A stretch of DNA of 54,181 bases, taken from an uncultured Prevotella sp. Its GTDB lineage: Bacteria > Bacteroidota > Bacteroidia > Bacteroidales > Bacteroidaceae. Under the pieces are notes generated by a model. It was not told the DNA's origin. It ran no database searches and saw only the letters and a program-made list of their open reading frames with translations. Where the stretch lies: assembly GCA_900768785.1 (NCBI GenBank), contig CAAGEG010000087.1, forward strand, positions 1 through 54,181. The letters are read 5' to 3'. A program made the translations under genes and the position numbers. Shown here one piece after another: positions 23,950-32,416 of this stretch (its first letter is position 1; each line of letters starts with the position of its first letter).

Positions 23950-24246
23950 TTAAGCTAATGTAATCTTGTTGTCAGAATTCTTAATTTTACCCTCTTTAAA
24001 GAGCCAGCCCATACCAAGCAGAGTCTCCTCGTTTGAGATTTTTGCTGCTTTTGCAATCTCTGCTACTGTGAGAGGCTTCTCTGCTGTTGCTAATGCTTGA
24101 TAAACATCACCTGCTTTGAAACCAACAGTCTCTGCATTGATAACCAAATCTACTTTTTTTGCTGCTGCCTTCTTAGGTGCAGCTTTCTTCTCTGTTGCTG
24201 CTGCCTTTGGAGCTGCAGCCTTTTTAACTGTTTTCTTTTCTACCAT
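23950..24246 (-). CDS. Histone H1-like winged-helix protein (DUF2582-type)
   Basis: A 98-residue protein in two parts. Residues 2-35 are Lys/Ala/Pro-rich (EKKTVKKAAAPKAAATEKK, PKKAAAKK), like the tails of histone H1 and bacterial Hc1-type proteins. Residues 36-98 form a winged helix (ETVGFKAGDVYQALATAEKPLTVAEIAKAAKISNEETLLGMGWLFKEGKI), resembling the DUF2582 family. The composition suggests a small nucleoid-associated DNA-binding protein; this is inference. A -7 box TAAATTTG lies at 24308-24315 (minus), and GGAGG is present 14 bases before the ATG, unusual in a phylum that rarely uses Shine-Dalgarno sites. Ends at a strong terminator, so it is probably a single-gene unit. Confidence 0.75.
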   Translation of the reverse strand: MVEKKTVKKAAAPKAAATEKKAAPKKAAAKKVDLVINAETVGFKAGDVYQALATAEKPLTVAEIAKAAKISNEETLLGMGWLFKEGKIKNSDNKITLA

Positions 24247-24389
24247 AATTTTCTAAAACCATTTTAGATTGCTTCCTCCGAATGACAATCTTACCTATAA
24301 AACGTTGCAAATTTAGATATATTATAAAATATATTGCATTTGTATTATAAGTTTTTATGGTCTTTATATCATTTTTTATTGGTAGATTA

Positions 24390-26156
24390 TCATTTATCTT
24401 GACATAAGTCAACCTTTATCTGCAATTCTTCCAGTTGTTTATCATCAATTGCCGAAGGTGCATCAAGCATTACGTCACGACCGCTATTGTTCTTCGGGAA
24501 TGCTATACAATCACGTATGCTGTCAAGACCTGCCATGATTGAAACAAAGCGATCAAGACCGAAAGCTAAGCCTGCATGTGGTGGTGCTCCATATTTAAAG
24601 GCATTGATAAGGAAGCCGAATTGTGCCATTGCTCGCTCGGGAGTGAAGCCTAATATTTTGAACATACGCTCTTGCAAACGGCTGTCGTGAATACGCAAAC
24701 TGCCTCCTCCTACTTCTATACCATTGCATACAAAGTCGTAGGCTTTGGCTCTAACCTTTTCCGGTTGACTTTCCAAAAGTGGTATATCGTCGGGATTAGG
24801 CATCGTAAACGGATGATGTGTCGACATAAGTCTTTGCTCTTCATCGCTCCACTCAAAGAGTGGAAAGTCAACAATCCACAAGCACTCGAATTTGTTCTTG
24901 TCTCTAAGTCCGAGTCTTTCACCCATTTCAAGTCTTAGCGAGCATAACTGAACTCGTGTCTTGTTAGCATTGTCTCCGCTAAGAATGAGCACCAAATCTC
25001 CGTCTTTTGCGTTTGTCTTTTCTTTGAGCTGCTGCAAAACCGTAGGTTCATAAAACTTGTCTATGCTACTTTTAACTGTTCCGTCTTCATTAAACTTAAT
25101 CCATACAAGACCTTTTGCGCCTATTTGCGGACGTTTGACAAAGTCGGTAAGTTGGTCTATCTGTTTTCTTGTATAAGAAGCGCATCCGGGCACACATATA
25201 CCTCCGATATAGGTGGCATCATTAAAAACTCCAAATGTTCCTGTACCTTTGAGAACATCCATCAATTCAACAAATTCCATACCGAAACGCAGGTCCGGTT
25301 TGTCACTACCGAAACGTGCCATTGCTTCATGCCATGTCATTTGAGGCAGACGAGACGGCAATTCAACGCCTCTGATCTCTTTGAACAAATGGCGAGCCAT
25401 GTCTTCAAACAAATCAATGACATCGTCTTGATCAACAAAAGACATTTCGCAGTCTATTTGTGTAAACTCTGGCTGACGGTCGGCACGCAAATCTTCATCA
25501 CGGAAGCACTTGGCTATTTGGAAATAACGGTCAAAACCGCTAACCATAAGTAATTGTTTCAAGGTTTGAGGACTTTGTGGCAAAGCATAGAACTGTCCGG
25601 GATTCATGCGTGAAGGAACAACAAAGTCTCTTGCGCCTTCCGGTGTACTGCCAATCAATATAGGTGTTTCAACCTCAATAAATTGTTTTGAATCAAGGAA
25701 GTTGCGTATCAATATTGTCATGCGATGTCTCAATTCCATATTTTTTCTTACACATGAACGTCGCAAGTCAAGATAACGATACTTCATTCTTATATCATCA
25801 CCACCATCGGTGTTGTCTTCTATTGTAAACGGAGGTGTGGCACTCTCGCTTAGAACAGTAAGCGAAGAAGCGGCTATCTCAATCTCTCCTGTCGGAAGAT
25901 TGGCATTCTTACTTTCACGCTCGTTTACCAAGCCCTCTATTTGAACACAGTATTCACGACCTAGCTTGTTTGCAGCCTCACAAAGTGCCGCATCATCGTT
26001 TTCATTAAATACGACCTGAGTAATGCCATAACGGTCACGAATATCTACAAAGGTCATACCTCCCATTTTGCGCAATCGCTGTACCCATCCTGCCAAAACG
26101 ACTTTCTTGCCGGCATCAGACAAGCGCAACTCTCCGCACGTGTTAGTTCTATACAT
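24390..26156 (-). CDS. aspS: Aspartyl-tRNA synthetase
   Basis: Class II synthetase that charges tRNA-Asp. 588 residues, the usual bacterial length. An OB-fold anticodon domain comes first (GWVQRLRKMGGMTFVDIRDRYG, about 22-43), then the catalytic core with motif 1 around FIEVETPIL, motif 2 FRDEDLRADRQPEFTQID (about 215-232), the bacterial insertion domain, and motif 3 AGLAFGLDRFVSIMAG near the C-terminus. The start MYRTNTCGELRLSDAGKKV is typical. A full-consensus promoter is at 26190-26221. Confidence 0.98.
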   Translation of the reverse strand: MYRTNTCGELRLSDAGKKVVLAGWVQRLRKMGGMTFVDIRDRYGITQVVFNENDDAALCEAANKLGREYCVQIEGLVNERESKNANLPTGEIEIAASSLTVLSESATPPFTIEDNTDGGDDIRMKYRYLDLRRSCVRKNMELRHRMTILIRNFLDSKQFIEVETPILIGSTPEGARDFVVPSRMNPGQFYALPQSPQTLKQLLMVSGFDRYFQIAKCFRDEDLRADRQPEFTQIDCEMSFVDQDDVIDLFEDMARHLFKEIRGVELPSRLPQMTWHEAMARFGSDKPDLRFGMEFVELMDVLKGTGTFGVFNDATYIGGICVPGCASYTRKQIDQLTDFVKRPQIGAKGLVWIKFNEDGTVKSSIDKFYEPTVLQQLKEKTNAKDGDLVLILSGDNANKTRVQLCSLRLEMGERLGLRDKNKFECLWIVDFPLFEWSDEEQRLMSTHHPFTMPNPDDIPLLESQPEKVRAKAYDFVCNGIEVGGGSLRIHDSRLQERMFKILGFTPERAMAQFGFLINAFKYGAPPHAGLAFGLDRFVSIMAGLDSIRDCIAFPKNNSGRDVMLDAPSAIDDKQLEELQIKVDLCQDK

Positions 26157-26189
26157 ATTATATATATGAGTGTTTTTTTAATTATTATG

Positions 26190-26221
26190 CAAAAGTAATA
26201 ATTACAAGGCAAAACGCCAAA
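26190..26221 (-). promoter_or_regulatory. Promoter for aspS
   Basis: On the minus strand TTTG (26218-26221), 20 bases, TACTTTTG (26190-26197), about 35 bases before the start codon. Confidence 0.65.
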
Positions 26222-26372
26222 AAAATCAGCTCAAATTGGTTTGGGAGTTTATATTGATGTCTCGCATTTACATTTATTCGGTTACAACAGTTTCAAAGAA
26301 GATTGATATTGACTTTTAATCTATGCATAATGAAGAGTATTATTATATTATTGTCATTATGTTGTTTTAGCC

Positions 26373-26460
26373 CAAACACTATGCTATTTAGCTTAAACAA
26401 CTATGCTATTTAGCACATGTAAGTATGCTGTTTAGCACATGTAAGTATATAGTTTAGTAT
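26373..26460. repeat. 22-bp tandem array 1 (four units)
   Basis: Four consecutive units start at 26373, 26395, 26417 and 26439, each exactly 22 bases. Units 1-3 share TATGCTATTTAGC or TATGCTGTTTAGC at the same offset; unit 4 is diverged (TATATAGTTTAGT). It lies between the divergent aspS and DUF1573 genes. Two other arrays with the same period and related sequence are at 36381 and 46770. Confidence 0.85.
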
Positions 26461-26666
26461 AGAGAAAAACGTTGTTTACAAAAAATATGCTAAACTTTAT
26501 CTTAAACATGTGCTTCTGTTTGTATATGGGTTGTAGTAAATAACTAAAGAAACAAGTAGTTTATTTGGGTTAAAAAAGCAAAAAAGCTCTTGGTTATATG
26601 ATATATATAAAAAATAAGGTGTATTTTTGCTTGCGTTTATAACACTATTAAAAGATACGATCAACG

Positions 26667-27050
26667 ATGAAAAGATTTTTTTTAATAACGGTTTTGCTTG
26701 TAATATGTGCAAGTTTTATATCAGCACAAACAACAGCAGAGATAAAATTTGATAAAACCACTCACAACTTTGGTACATTTTCAGAGAATGCTCCTGCACA
26801 AAAATGTGTCTTTACTTTTACTAATGTAGGAGATGCTCCACTTATAATACATCAGGCTGTAGCAAGTTGTGGATGCACAGTGCCTTCTTACACCAAGAAG
26901 CCAATAGCTCCGGGAGCTACAGGAACAATAAATGTGACTTATAACGGCAAAGGAAAATCTCTCGGACACTTCAAGAAAACCATTACAATAAGGACAAATG
27001 GTAAGACCGAAATGACACGTCTTTATATTGAGGGCGACATGACTGAATAG
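26667..27050 (+). CDS. DUF1573 exported protein
   Basis: A 127-residue protein with a signal peptide (MKRFFLITVLLVICASFISAQ) followed by a single Ig-like DUF1573 domain: FDKTTHNFGTFSENAPAQKCVFTFTNVGDAPLII, then the conserved ASCGCTVPSY and the PIAPGATGTINVTYNGKGKSLGHFKKTI segment. The family is abundant in Bacteroidetes and its molecular role is not established; the fold is related to ASPM/SPD-2/Hydin-type Ig domains. A -7 box TATTTTTG at 26622-26629 precedes it. Its 3' end is 8 bases from the end of the convergent DUF3078 gene. Confidence 0.88.
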   Translation: MKRFFLITVLLVICASFISAQTTAEIKFDKTTHNFGTFSENAPAQKCVFTFTNVGDAPLIIHQAVASCGCTVPSYTKKPIAPGATGTINVTYNGKGKSLGHFKKTITIRTNGKTEMTRLYIEGDMTE

Positions 27051-27058
27051 ACATTCTC

Positions 27059-28387
27059 TTAAAACGAGTAGGCAAAGCCTATGGATGCATATTCTTTTAG
27101 TTGAAAATAGCCATGTGAAGAGTCTTTGTTAGATGCCGCATCATCAAAACGGGGATATATAAAGATGTTAGACGAGATGTACTTGTTGAACTGAAAAGAG
27201 ATAGTGTTTTCCCATTCAATCTCGGCTCGTTTGTAACTTGTAAATCCATAGAGACGTGTCTTCCACTTTATAAGTTCAGACATTTGCCATTGCAAATCAA
27301 CAGTACACTCCGAACCGAAATCATATTTAGTGCGCTTACCCTCGTCAAGACCATAACGTGTGGCAAGCTCTTTGTGTCCGACATATCTGAAATTGAGAGC
27401 CAAAGGTGCCATTTGCAAAGAGCCTTTCAGTTTATCGTGAAAAGCACTAACAGTATAGCTCATACCAAGTGAGAGGTTAAGATTTAGAGGAGAGAGGATG
27501 TCAGAATACACCATAGGGTCATTACTCTTGTATCCTTTGGTAAATTGTGTGTAAGCGACAAGTTGCAGCGTATAATACCAATTTTTTGCTGCCTGAAGAC
27601 CAAGTTTTCCCGTGTATCTTATCAAGTCTTCTGATGTCTTGAAATTATGCAAAGAGTCGCTTCTTGACGTTTGGAAGCCAAGTTTTAGCTCCAATTTGTT
27701 TTCAAACTTAACCTTCTGCTTGTTATTATAGTTAGCTTGTAAAGTGGCACTTGCAACCATTGAATAGTTGCTCTCACCACCTTTGTACCAGTTACCCGAT
27801 ACATAATTTTGCAGAAACTGCAGATAATAGTCACCACCGAATGTCCAGAAATTGGGCTTGTTAACAACAATATCAAGAGGAATATCAGGACTTTCATGAA
27901 TAATCTTCTTTTCCGGCTCAGCATATTCCACCCTATGACGAATAGGCTTTTTTATCTCTTCATGCAAAGCACCGGCTTGTTTAAGCTCCTGCTCCGAATA
28001 TTTCACAAGATAAGGACGATTCAAATATACACCGACCATAGCCTTGTCAAGCATTTCCACCGTATAAGAGCCACGCTCTGAGGCACCTCTGATAATCGTT
28101 GAAGGAGCAGAACCATAATAAACAACGGGAGAAAACATTCTAAAAGCGTCAGCATTAGCAACAGGGGACAACAAGTTAGAAATCTTTGAATCAGACGATG
28201 AGTCCAAACGAACCTTATATGTTAACAAAGAGTCCATATAAGCCACAACAAAAGAAGTGTCTGGCAACGCATGACGCACAACATGATGTTTCTTTCTAAC
28301 ACCTTGTGCCAATATTGCCGACACACACATTATCATCAACAATAGGGCTGTTATTCTATTTGTTTTCTGCCACATAAAACTCATCAT
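27059..28387 (-). CDS. DUF3078 outer-membrane beta-barrel protein
   Basis: A 442-residue exported protein. A signal sequence covers about residues 8-28 (ITALLLMIMCVSAILAQ). The N-terminal third is a soluble region (YMDSLLTYKVRLDSSSD, VVYYGSAPSTIIRG). From residue 190 onward the chain alternates polar and hydrophobic residues in strands (WTFGGDYYLQFLQNYVSGNWYKGGESNYSMVASATL, KVKFENKLELKLGFQT) and ends in Phe (SIGFAYSF), the outer-membrane barrel signature. This pattern is that of DUF3078 proteins of Bacteroidetes. Function unknown. Either ATG at the start (MMSFMW) is possible. Confidence 0.8.
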   Translation of the reverse strand: MMSFMWQKTNRITALLLMIMCVSAILAQGVRKKHHVVRHALPDTSFVVAYMDSLLTYKVRLDSSSDSKISNLLSPVANADAFRMFSPVVYYGSAPSTIIRGASERGSYTVEMLDKAMVGVYLNRPYLVKYSEQELKQAGALHEEIKKPIRHRVEYAEPEKKIIHESPDIPLDIVVNKPNFWTFGGDYYLQFLQNYVSGNWYKGGESNYSMVASATLQANYNNKQKVKFENKLELKLGFQTSRSDSLHNFKTSEDLIRYTGKLGLQAAKNWYYTLQLVAYTQFTKGYKSNDPMVYSDILSPLNLNLSLGMSYTVSAFHDKLKGSLQMAPLALNFRYVGHKELATRYGLDEGKRTKYDFGSECTVDLQWQMSELIKWKTRLYGFTSYKRAEIEWENTISFQFNKYISSNIFIYPRFDDAASNKDSSHGYFQLKEYASIGFAYSF

Positions 28388-28545
28388 AGATAATTCACGG
28401 CGGCAAAGTTAGCATTATTTTCCGTAAAAAGAGCTTGTTACATACAACTTAATTTCAACAAACATCATAGTTGACATATACAAAAAACATTTAATGATAT
28501 CTTTCACACAAATCTGTCATTAGATTATTTTGTAATTGTTACACT

Positions 28546-28670
28546 TTGACCAAGTTGAAGCGCACCTGTTATCGTTTTGATTATAGTCTTTCTCCGTCAC
28601 GACTCGGCATAGTGTGAGCAAGCTACATCCGCTCTCTTTGTTCCTTCGAGTCGTTATTGTCTAATGACAT
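28546..28670 (-). repeat. REP-like dispersed repeat, copy A
   Basis: On the minus strand, 28546-28622 (CTTGCTCACACTATGCC onward to CAACTTGGTCAA) matches 49556-49633 with only a few differences over about 77 bases. The similarity continues more weakly to the GTCATTAGAC motif near 28660, which parallels GTCGTTAGAC at 49502 beside copy B. Partial relatives are at 1-46 and 195-260. Confidence 0.85.
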
Positions 28671-28697
28671 ATTTGAGTTAAAACCTACTATCTTTTT

Positions 28698-28729
28698 TTT
28701 GGCATATCGGCATTTTTATATTAACTTTG
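28698..28729 (+). promoter_or_regulatory. Promoter for pyrG
   Basis: TTTG (28698-28701), 20 bases, TAACTTTG (28722-28729), about 58 bases before the start codon. Confidence 0.65.
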
Positions 28730-28787
28730 CACCTTGTATTTCTAAAAGTCTAAAAAATAGGTATTTAACAACATAAATCTTCACATC

Positions 28788-30398
28788 GTGGCAGAAACAA
28801 AGTATATCTTCGTAACAGGTGGTGTTGCATCTTCGCTTGGCAAAGGCATCATCTCATCATCCATTGGAAAACTACTCCAAGCCAGAGGGTACAATATTAC
28901 AATACAGAAATTTGACCCTTATATCAACATAGATCCGGGCACTCTAAACCCTTATGAGCATGGAGAATGTTATGTAACAGTTGACGGACACGAAGCTGAC
29001 CTTGACCTTGGTCACTACGAACGCTTTACAGGCATTCAAACAACCAAAGCCAACAACATCACAACAGGCCGCATCTACAAGGCCGTAATAGACAAAGAAC
29101 GACGTGGAGACTATCTCGGAAAGACCATTCAAGTGATACCACATATCACAGACGAGATAAAACGTAACGTAATGTTGCTCGGCAAGAAAAACAAATACGA
29201 TTTTGTCATTACTGAAATTGGTGGTACCGTAGGCGACATTGAAAGCCTTCCCTATCTTGAAAGCATAAGACAGTTGAAATGGGAACTCGGTAAAAATGCT
29301 CTATGTGTACACCTTACTTATATACCTTATTTAGCCGCAGCCGGCGAATTGAAGACAAAGCCTACACAACACTCGGTAAAAGAACTCCAAAGTGTGGGTA
29401 TTCAACCGGACATATTGGTGCTAAGAACAGAAAAACCGCTAAACGACAACATTCGCAAAAAAGTAGCAAACTTCTGTAACGTAGATTTTGATGCTGTTGT
29501 ACAAAGCGTTGATATGCCTACAATTTACGAAGTGCCAGTGCGTATGCAAGAACAAGGACTTGACATCACCATCTTGAAAAAGATGAACATGCCAATTGGA
29601 AACCTTCCGACATTAGGTCCTTGGAAACAATTCCTTGAAAGAAGACACAAAGCAACAAAAGTGTTAAACATCGGACTTGTAGGTAAATATGATTTACAAG
29701 ACGCATACAAGAGCATACTTGAAAGTTTATCACAGGCAGGTACATACAACGACTATAAAGTAAAGTCAACATTCATCAACAGCGAGAAGATTACAGAAGA
29801 GAATGTAGCCGAAAAGCTGCAAGGAATGGATGGCATAATGATATGTCCCGGCTTTGGGCAACGAGGCATAGAAGGCAAGATCATTGCCGTACACTATACA
29901 CGCACACACGACATACCTACTTTCGGCATTTGTCTCGGTATGCAAATGATGGTCATAGAGTTCGCTCGCAACGTGCTCGGATACGAAGATGCCAACAGCC
30001 GTGAAATGGATGAGAAAACCGAACATAATGTTATTGACATTATGGAAGACCAAAAAAACATTACCAACATGGGTGGAACCATGCGTTTGGGAGCTTATGA
30101 ATGTATCATAAAACAAAACTCTCGCACATTTAACATCTACGGTAAGGAACACATACAGGAAAGACATCGTCACCGCTATGAGTTTAACAACGAATTTGAG
30201 CAAGAATTTGAACGTGCCGGAATGAAATGTGTAGGACGAAATCCTGAAAGCGACTTGGTGGAAATAGTTGAAATACCAGGCTTGAAATGGTTTATCGGAA
30301 CACAATTCCACCCCGAATACTCAAGCACGGTACTTAACCCCCACCCTCTGTTCCTTGACTTCGTGAAAACAGCGATAAAGAACAAGGAAAATAAATAA
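28788..30398 (+). CDS. pyrG: CTP synthase
   Basis: Makes CTP from UTP, ATP and glutamine. 536 residues, usual length. The N-terminal synthetase has GGVASSLGKGIISSSIGKLLQ (P-loop-like, about 11-31), FDPYINIDPGTLNPYEHGECYVT and the IGGTVGDIES loop. The C-terminal glutaminase has the nucleophile Cys in GICLGMQ (about residue 386) and the HPEYSST His-Glu pair near residue 510. The start codon is GTG at 28788; no ATG fits the family start (MAETKYIFVTGGV). yidC follows 26 bases later on the same strand. Confidence 0.98.
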   Translation: MAETKYIFVTGGVASSLGKGIISSSIGKLLQARGYNITIQKFDPYINIDPGTLNPYEHGECYVTVDGHEADLDLGHYERFTGIQTTKANNITTGRIYKAVIDKERRGDYLGKTIQVIPHITDEIKRNVMLLGKKNKYDFVITEIGGTVGDIESLPYLESIRQLKWELGKNALCVHLTYIPYLAAAGELKTKPTQHSVKELQSVGIQPDILVLRTEKPLNDNIRKKVANFCNVDFDAVVQSVDMPTIYEVPVRMQEQGLDITILKKMNMPIGNLPTLGPWKQFLERRHKATKVLNIGLVGKYDLQDAYKSILESLSQAGTYNDYKVKSTFINSEKITEENVAEKLQGMDGIMICPGFGQRGIEGKIIAVHYTRTHDIPTFGICLGMQMMVIEFARNVLGYEDANSREMDEKTEHNVIDIMEDQKNITNMGGTMRLGAYECIIKQNSRTFNIYGKEHIQERHRHRYEFNNEFEQEFERAGMKCVGRNPESDLVEIVEIPGLKWFIGTQFHPEYSSTVLNPHPLFLDFVKTAIKNKENK

Positions 30399-30424
30399 AC
30401 AAAATAATCATTTCTCTTATTGAT

Positions 30425-32308
30425 ATGGATAAAAACACTATTGCAGGCTTTGTTCTCATAGCTGCACTTCTTATAGGTTTCAGTTGGTACACCAAACCAT
30501 CAGACGAAGAAATAGCAATACAGAAAACACGCGATTCAATTGAGAATGTAGCAAGAAAAAAAGCCGAGCTACAAAAACAAACAGTTGCTAAAAGCACCAA
30601 AGAAGAAGAGGCGAAAGCAGATACCACACAAGCATTCTACAACGCTCTGACAGGCAAAAACGAGGATATCACTTTGCAAAACGATAAAGTAGCCTTGACA
30701 TTAGCCACACACGGAGCAAGCGTAAAGAGAGCTGTCATCAAAGGATTTAAAAGCAACAGAGACGAGAAAAACGACATTACTCTCTTTGATGATAAAGAAC
30801 AGTCGTTAGCATTCATGCTTGCAGGCAAAGAAACAAATATTGTTACAAGTGATTTATATTTCACACCAAGCAACGTAACCGACTCTACGGTTACCATGAC
30901 TGCCGATGCAGGCAGCGGAAAAACGTTGTCTTTAAGCTACAAACTCGGCAAAGACTATCTGCTACATTGCTCTTTGACAGCACAAGGCATGGGCGGAATG
31001 TTCGCTCCGGGATATGACAAGATGGATGTAGTATGGAAACAAGATTGCAGACAACAGGAAAAAGGATTTACCTTTGAGAATAGATATGCATCGCTAACAT
31101 ATCACAAAAGTAAAGGCGGGACAGACTATCTTAGCGAAACAAGTGAAAAGATAGACGAAAAAATTGAAGATAACATCGATTGGGTAGCCTTTAAAACACA
31201 ATTCTTCAGCTCTGTTATGATTGCCAAAAGCGATCTCGGCACCAACTCTTTAATGACAAGCATACCGCAAGAAAAGGGTTCGGGATATTTGAAAAAATAT
31301 GAAGCTAAGATGAAAACAGCTTTTGACCCGACCGGGAAACAAGCTTCTGAATTTGAATTCTATTATGGTCCGAACGATTACAGACTGCTACAAAGGATAA
31401 GCAAAGAATCTTCTTTTGATAAAGACATAGAGTTACAACGTCTTGTTTATCTTGGTTGGCCTATAGTAAGGGAAATAAACAGATGGTTTACCCTTTATGT
31501 TTTCGATTGGCTTACAAGCATGAACATCAATATGGGTATTGTCCTGATACTCATAACCCTACTATTAAAGTTGATTACATTCCCACTTGTAAAGAAGAGT
31601 TACATGTCTTCTGCAAAGATGAGAGTGCTCAAACCGAAACTTGACGAGGCAACAAAGCAATACAACAAGCCTGAAGACCAAATGCAAAAACAGCAGGCTA
31701 TGATGACTTTGTATTCTAAATATGGTGTCAGTCCACTTAGCGGATGTCTGCCAATGTTGATACAAATGCCTATTTGGATTGCCATGTTCAACTTCGTTCC
31801 TAACGCTATTCAACTAAGGGGAGAAAGTTTCTTGTGGATATCTGACTTGTCCACATACGACCCGATAGTAGAATGGGGAAGCAATATTTGGCTTATCGGA
31901 GACCATTTAAGCCTTACCTGTATCCTTTTCTGCGTTGCCAACATATTATATTCTATGATGACAATAAGACAGCAGAAAGACCAAATGGTTGGACAACAAG
32001 CAGAACAGATGAAAATGATGCAATGGATGACTTATCTCATGCCTGTAATGTTCTTCTTTATGTTCAACGACTACTCTGCAGGACTTAATTTCTACTACTT
32101 TATCTCGCTATTCTTCAGCGCAGCTATAATGTGGACTTTACGCAAGACCACAGACGACAAGAAACTTCTTGCTATTCTTGAAGCTCGTTATGAAGAAAAT
32201 AAGAACAATCCTAAGAAGATGAGCGGATTGGCAGCGCGTCTTGAAGCTATGCAAAAGCAAGCTGACGAATTGAAACGCCAACGCGAAGAGAGGATGAGAA
32301 ACAGATAA
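30425..32308 (+). CDS. yidC: Membrane protein insertase YidC
   Basis: Inserts and folds inner-membrane proteins with or without Sec. 627 residues. An N-terminal membrane anchor (TIAGFVLIAALLIGFSWY, about 5-22) precedes a large periplasmic beta domain to about residue 340, then the conserved insertase helices beginning at WFTLYVFDWL, with MGIVLILITLLLKLITFPLVKKSYMSSAKMRVL and MPIWIAMFNFVPNAIQLRG. A basic, coiled C-terminal tail (KQADELKRQREERMRNR) could touch ribosomes. It is cotranscribed with pyrG by spacing and ends at the terminator at 32328-32363. This pyrG-yidC order is common in Bacteroidales. Confidence 0.97.
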   Translation: MDKNTIAGFVLIAALLIGFSWYTKPSDEEIAIQKTRDSIENVARKKAELQKQTVAKSTKEEEAKADTTQAFYNALTGKNEDITLQNDKVALTLATHGASVKRAVIKGFKSNRDEKNDITLFDDKEQSLAFMLAGKETNIVTSDLYFTPSNVTDSTVTMTADAGSGKTLSLSYKLGKDYLLHCSLTAQGMGGMFAPGYDKMDVVWKQDCRQQEKGFTFENRYASLTYHKSKGGTDYLSETSEKIDEKIEDNIDWVAFKTQFFSSVMIAKSDLGTNSLMTSIPQEKGSGYLKKYEAKMKTAFDPTGKQASEFEFYYGPNDYRLLQRISKESSFDKDIELQRLVYLGWPIVREINRWFTLYVFDWLTSMNINMGIVLILITLLLKLITFPLVKKSYMSSAKMRVLKPKLDEATKQYNKPEDQMQKQQAMMTLYSKYGVSPLSGCLPMLIQMPIWIAMFNFVPNAIQLRGESFLWISDLSTYDPIVEWGSNIWLIGDHLSLTCILFCVANILYSMMTIRQQKDQMVGQQAEQMKMMQWMTYLMPVMFFFMFNDYSAGLNFYYFISLFFSAAIMWTLRKTTDDKKLLAILEARYEENKNNPKKMSGLAARLEAMQKQADELKRQREERMRNR

Positions 32309-32327
32309 CATTACGGATATTATATAT

Positions 32328-32363
32328 TTAGGGACACTCATTCATGATGTGTCCCTAATTTTT
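32328..32363 (+). terminator. Terminator after yidC
   Basis: TTAGGGACAC, an 18-base loop, GTGTCCCTAA, then TTTTT. Perfect 10-bp stem. Confidence 0.85.
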
Positions 32364-32416
32364 CAAGTTTTCACAACACTCTCGTTATGTAACTAAAACA
32401 TGTAAATAAACATATC

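Larger units (their letters stand above)
28388..28787. other. Intergenic region upstream of pyrG with a dispersed repeat
   Basis: No gene. The middle (28546-28670) is a member of a REP-like dispersed family described separately, and the pyrG promoter lies at 28698-28729. The rest is AT-rich without evident structure. Confidence 0.6.
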
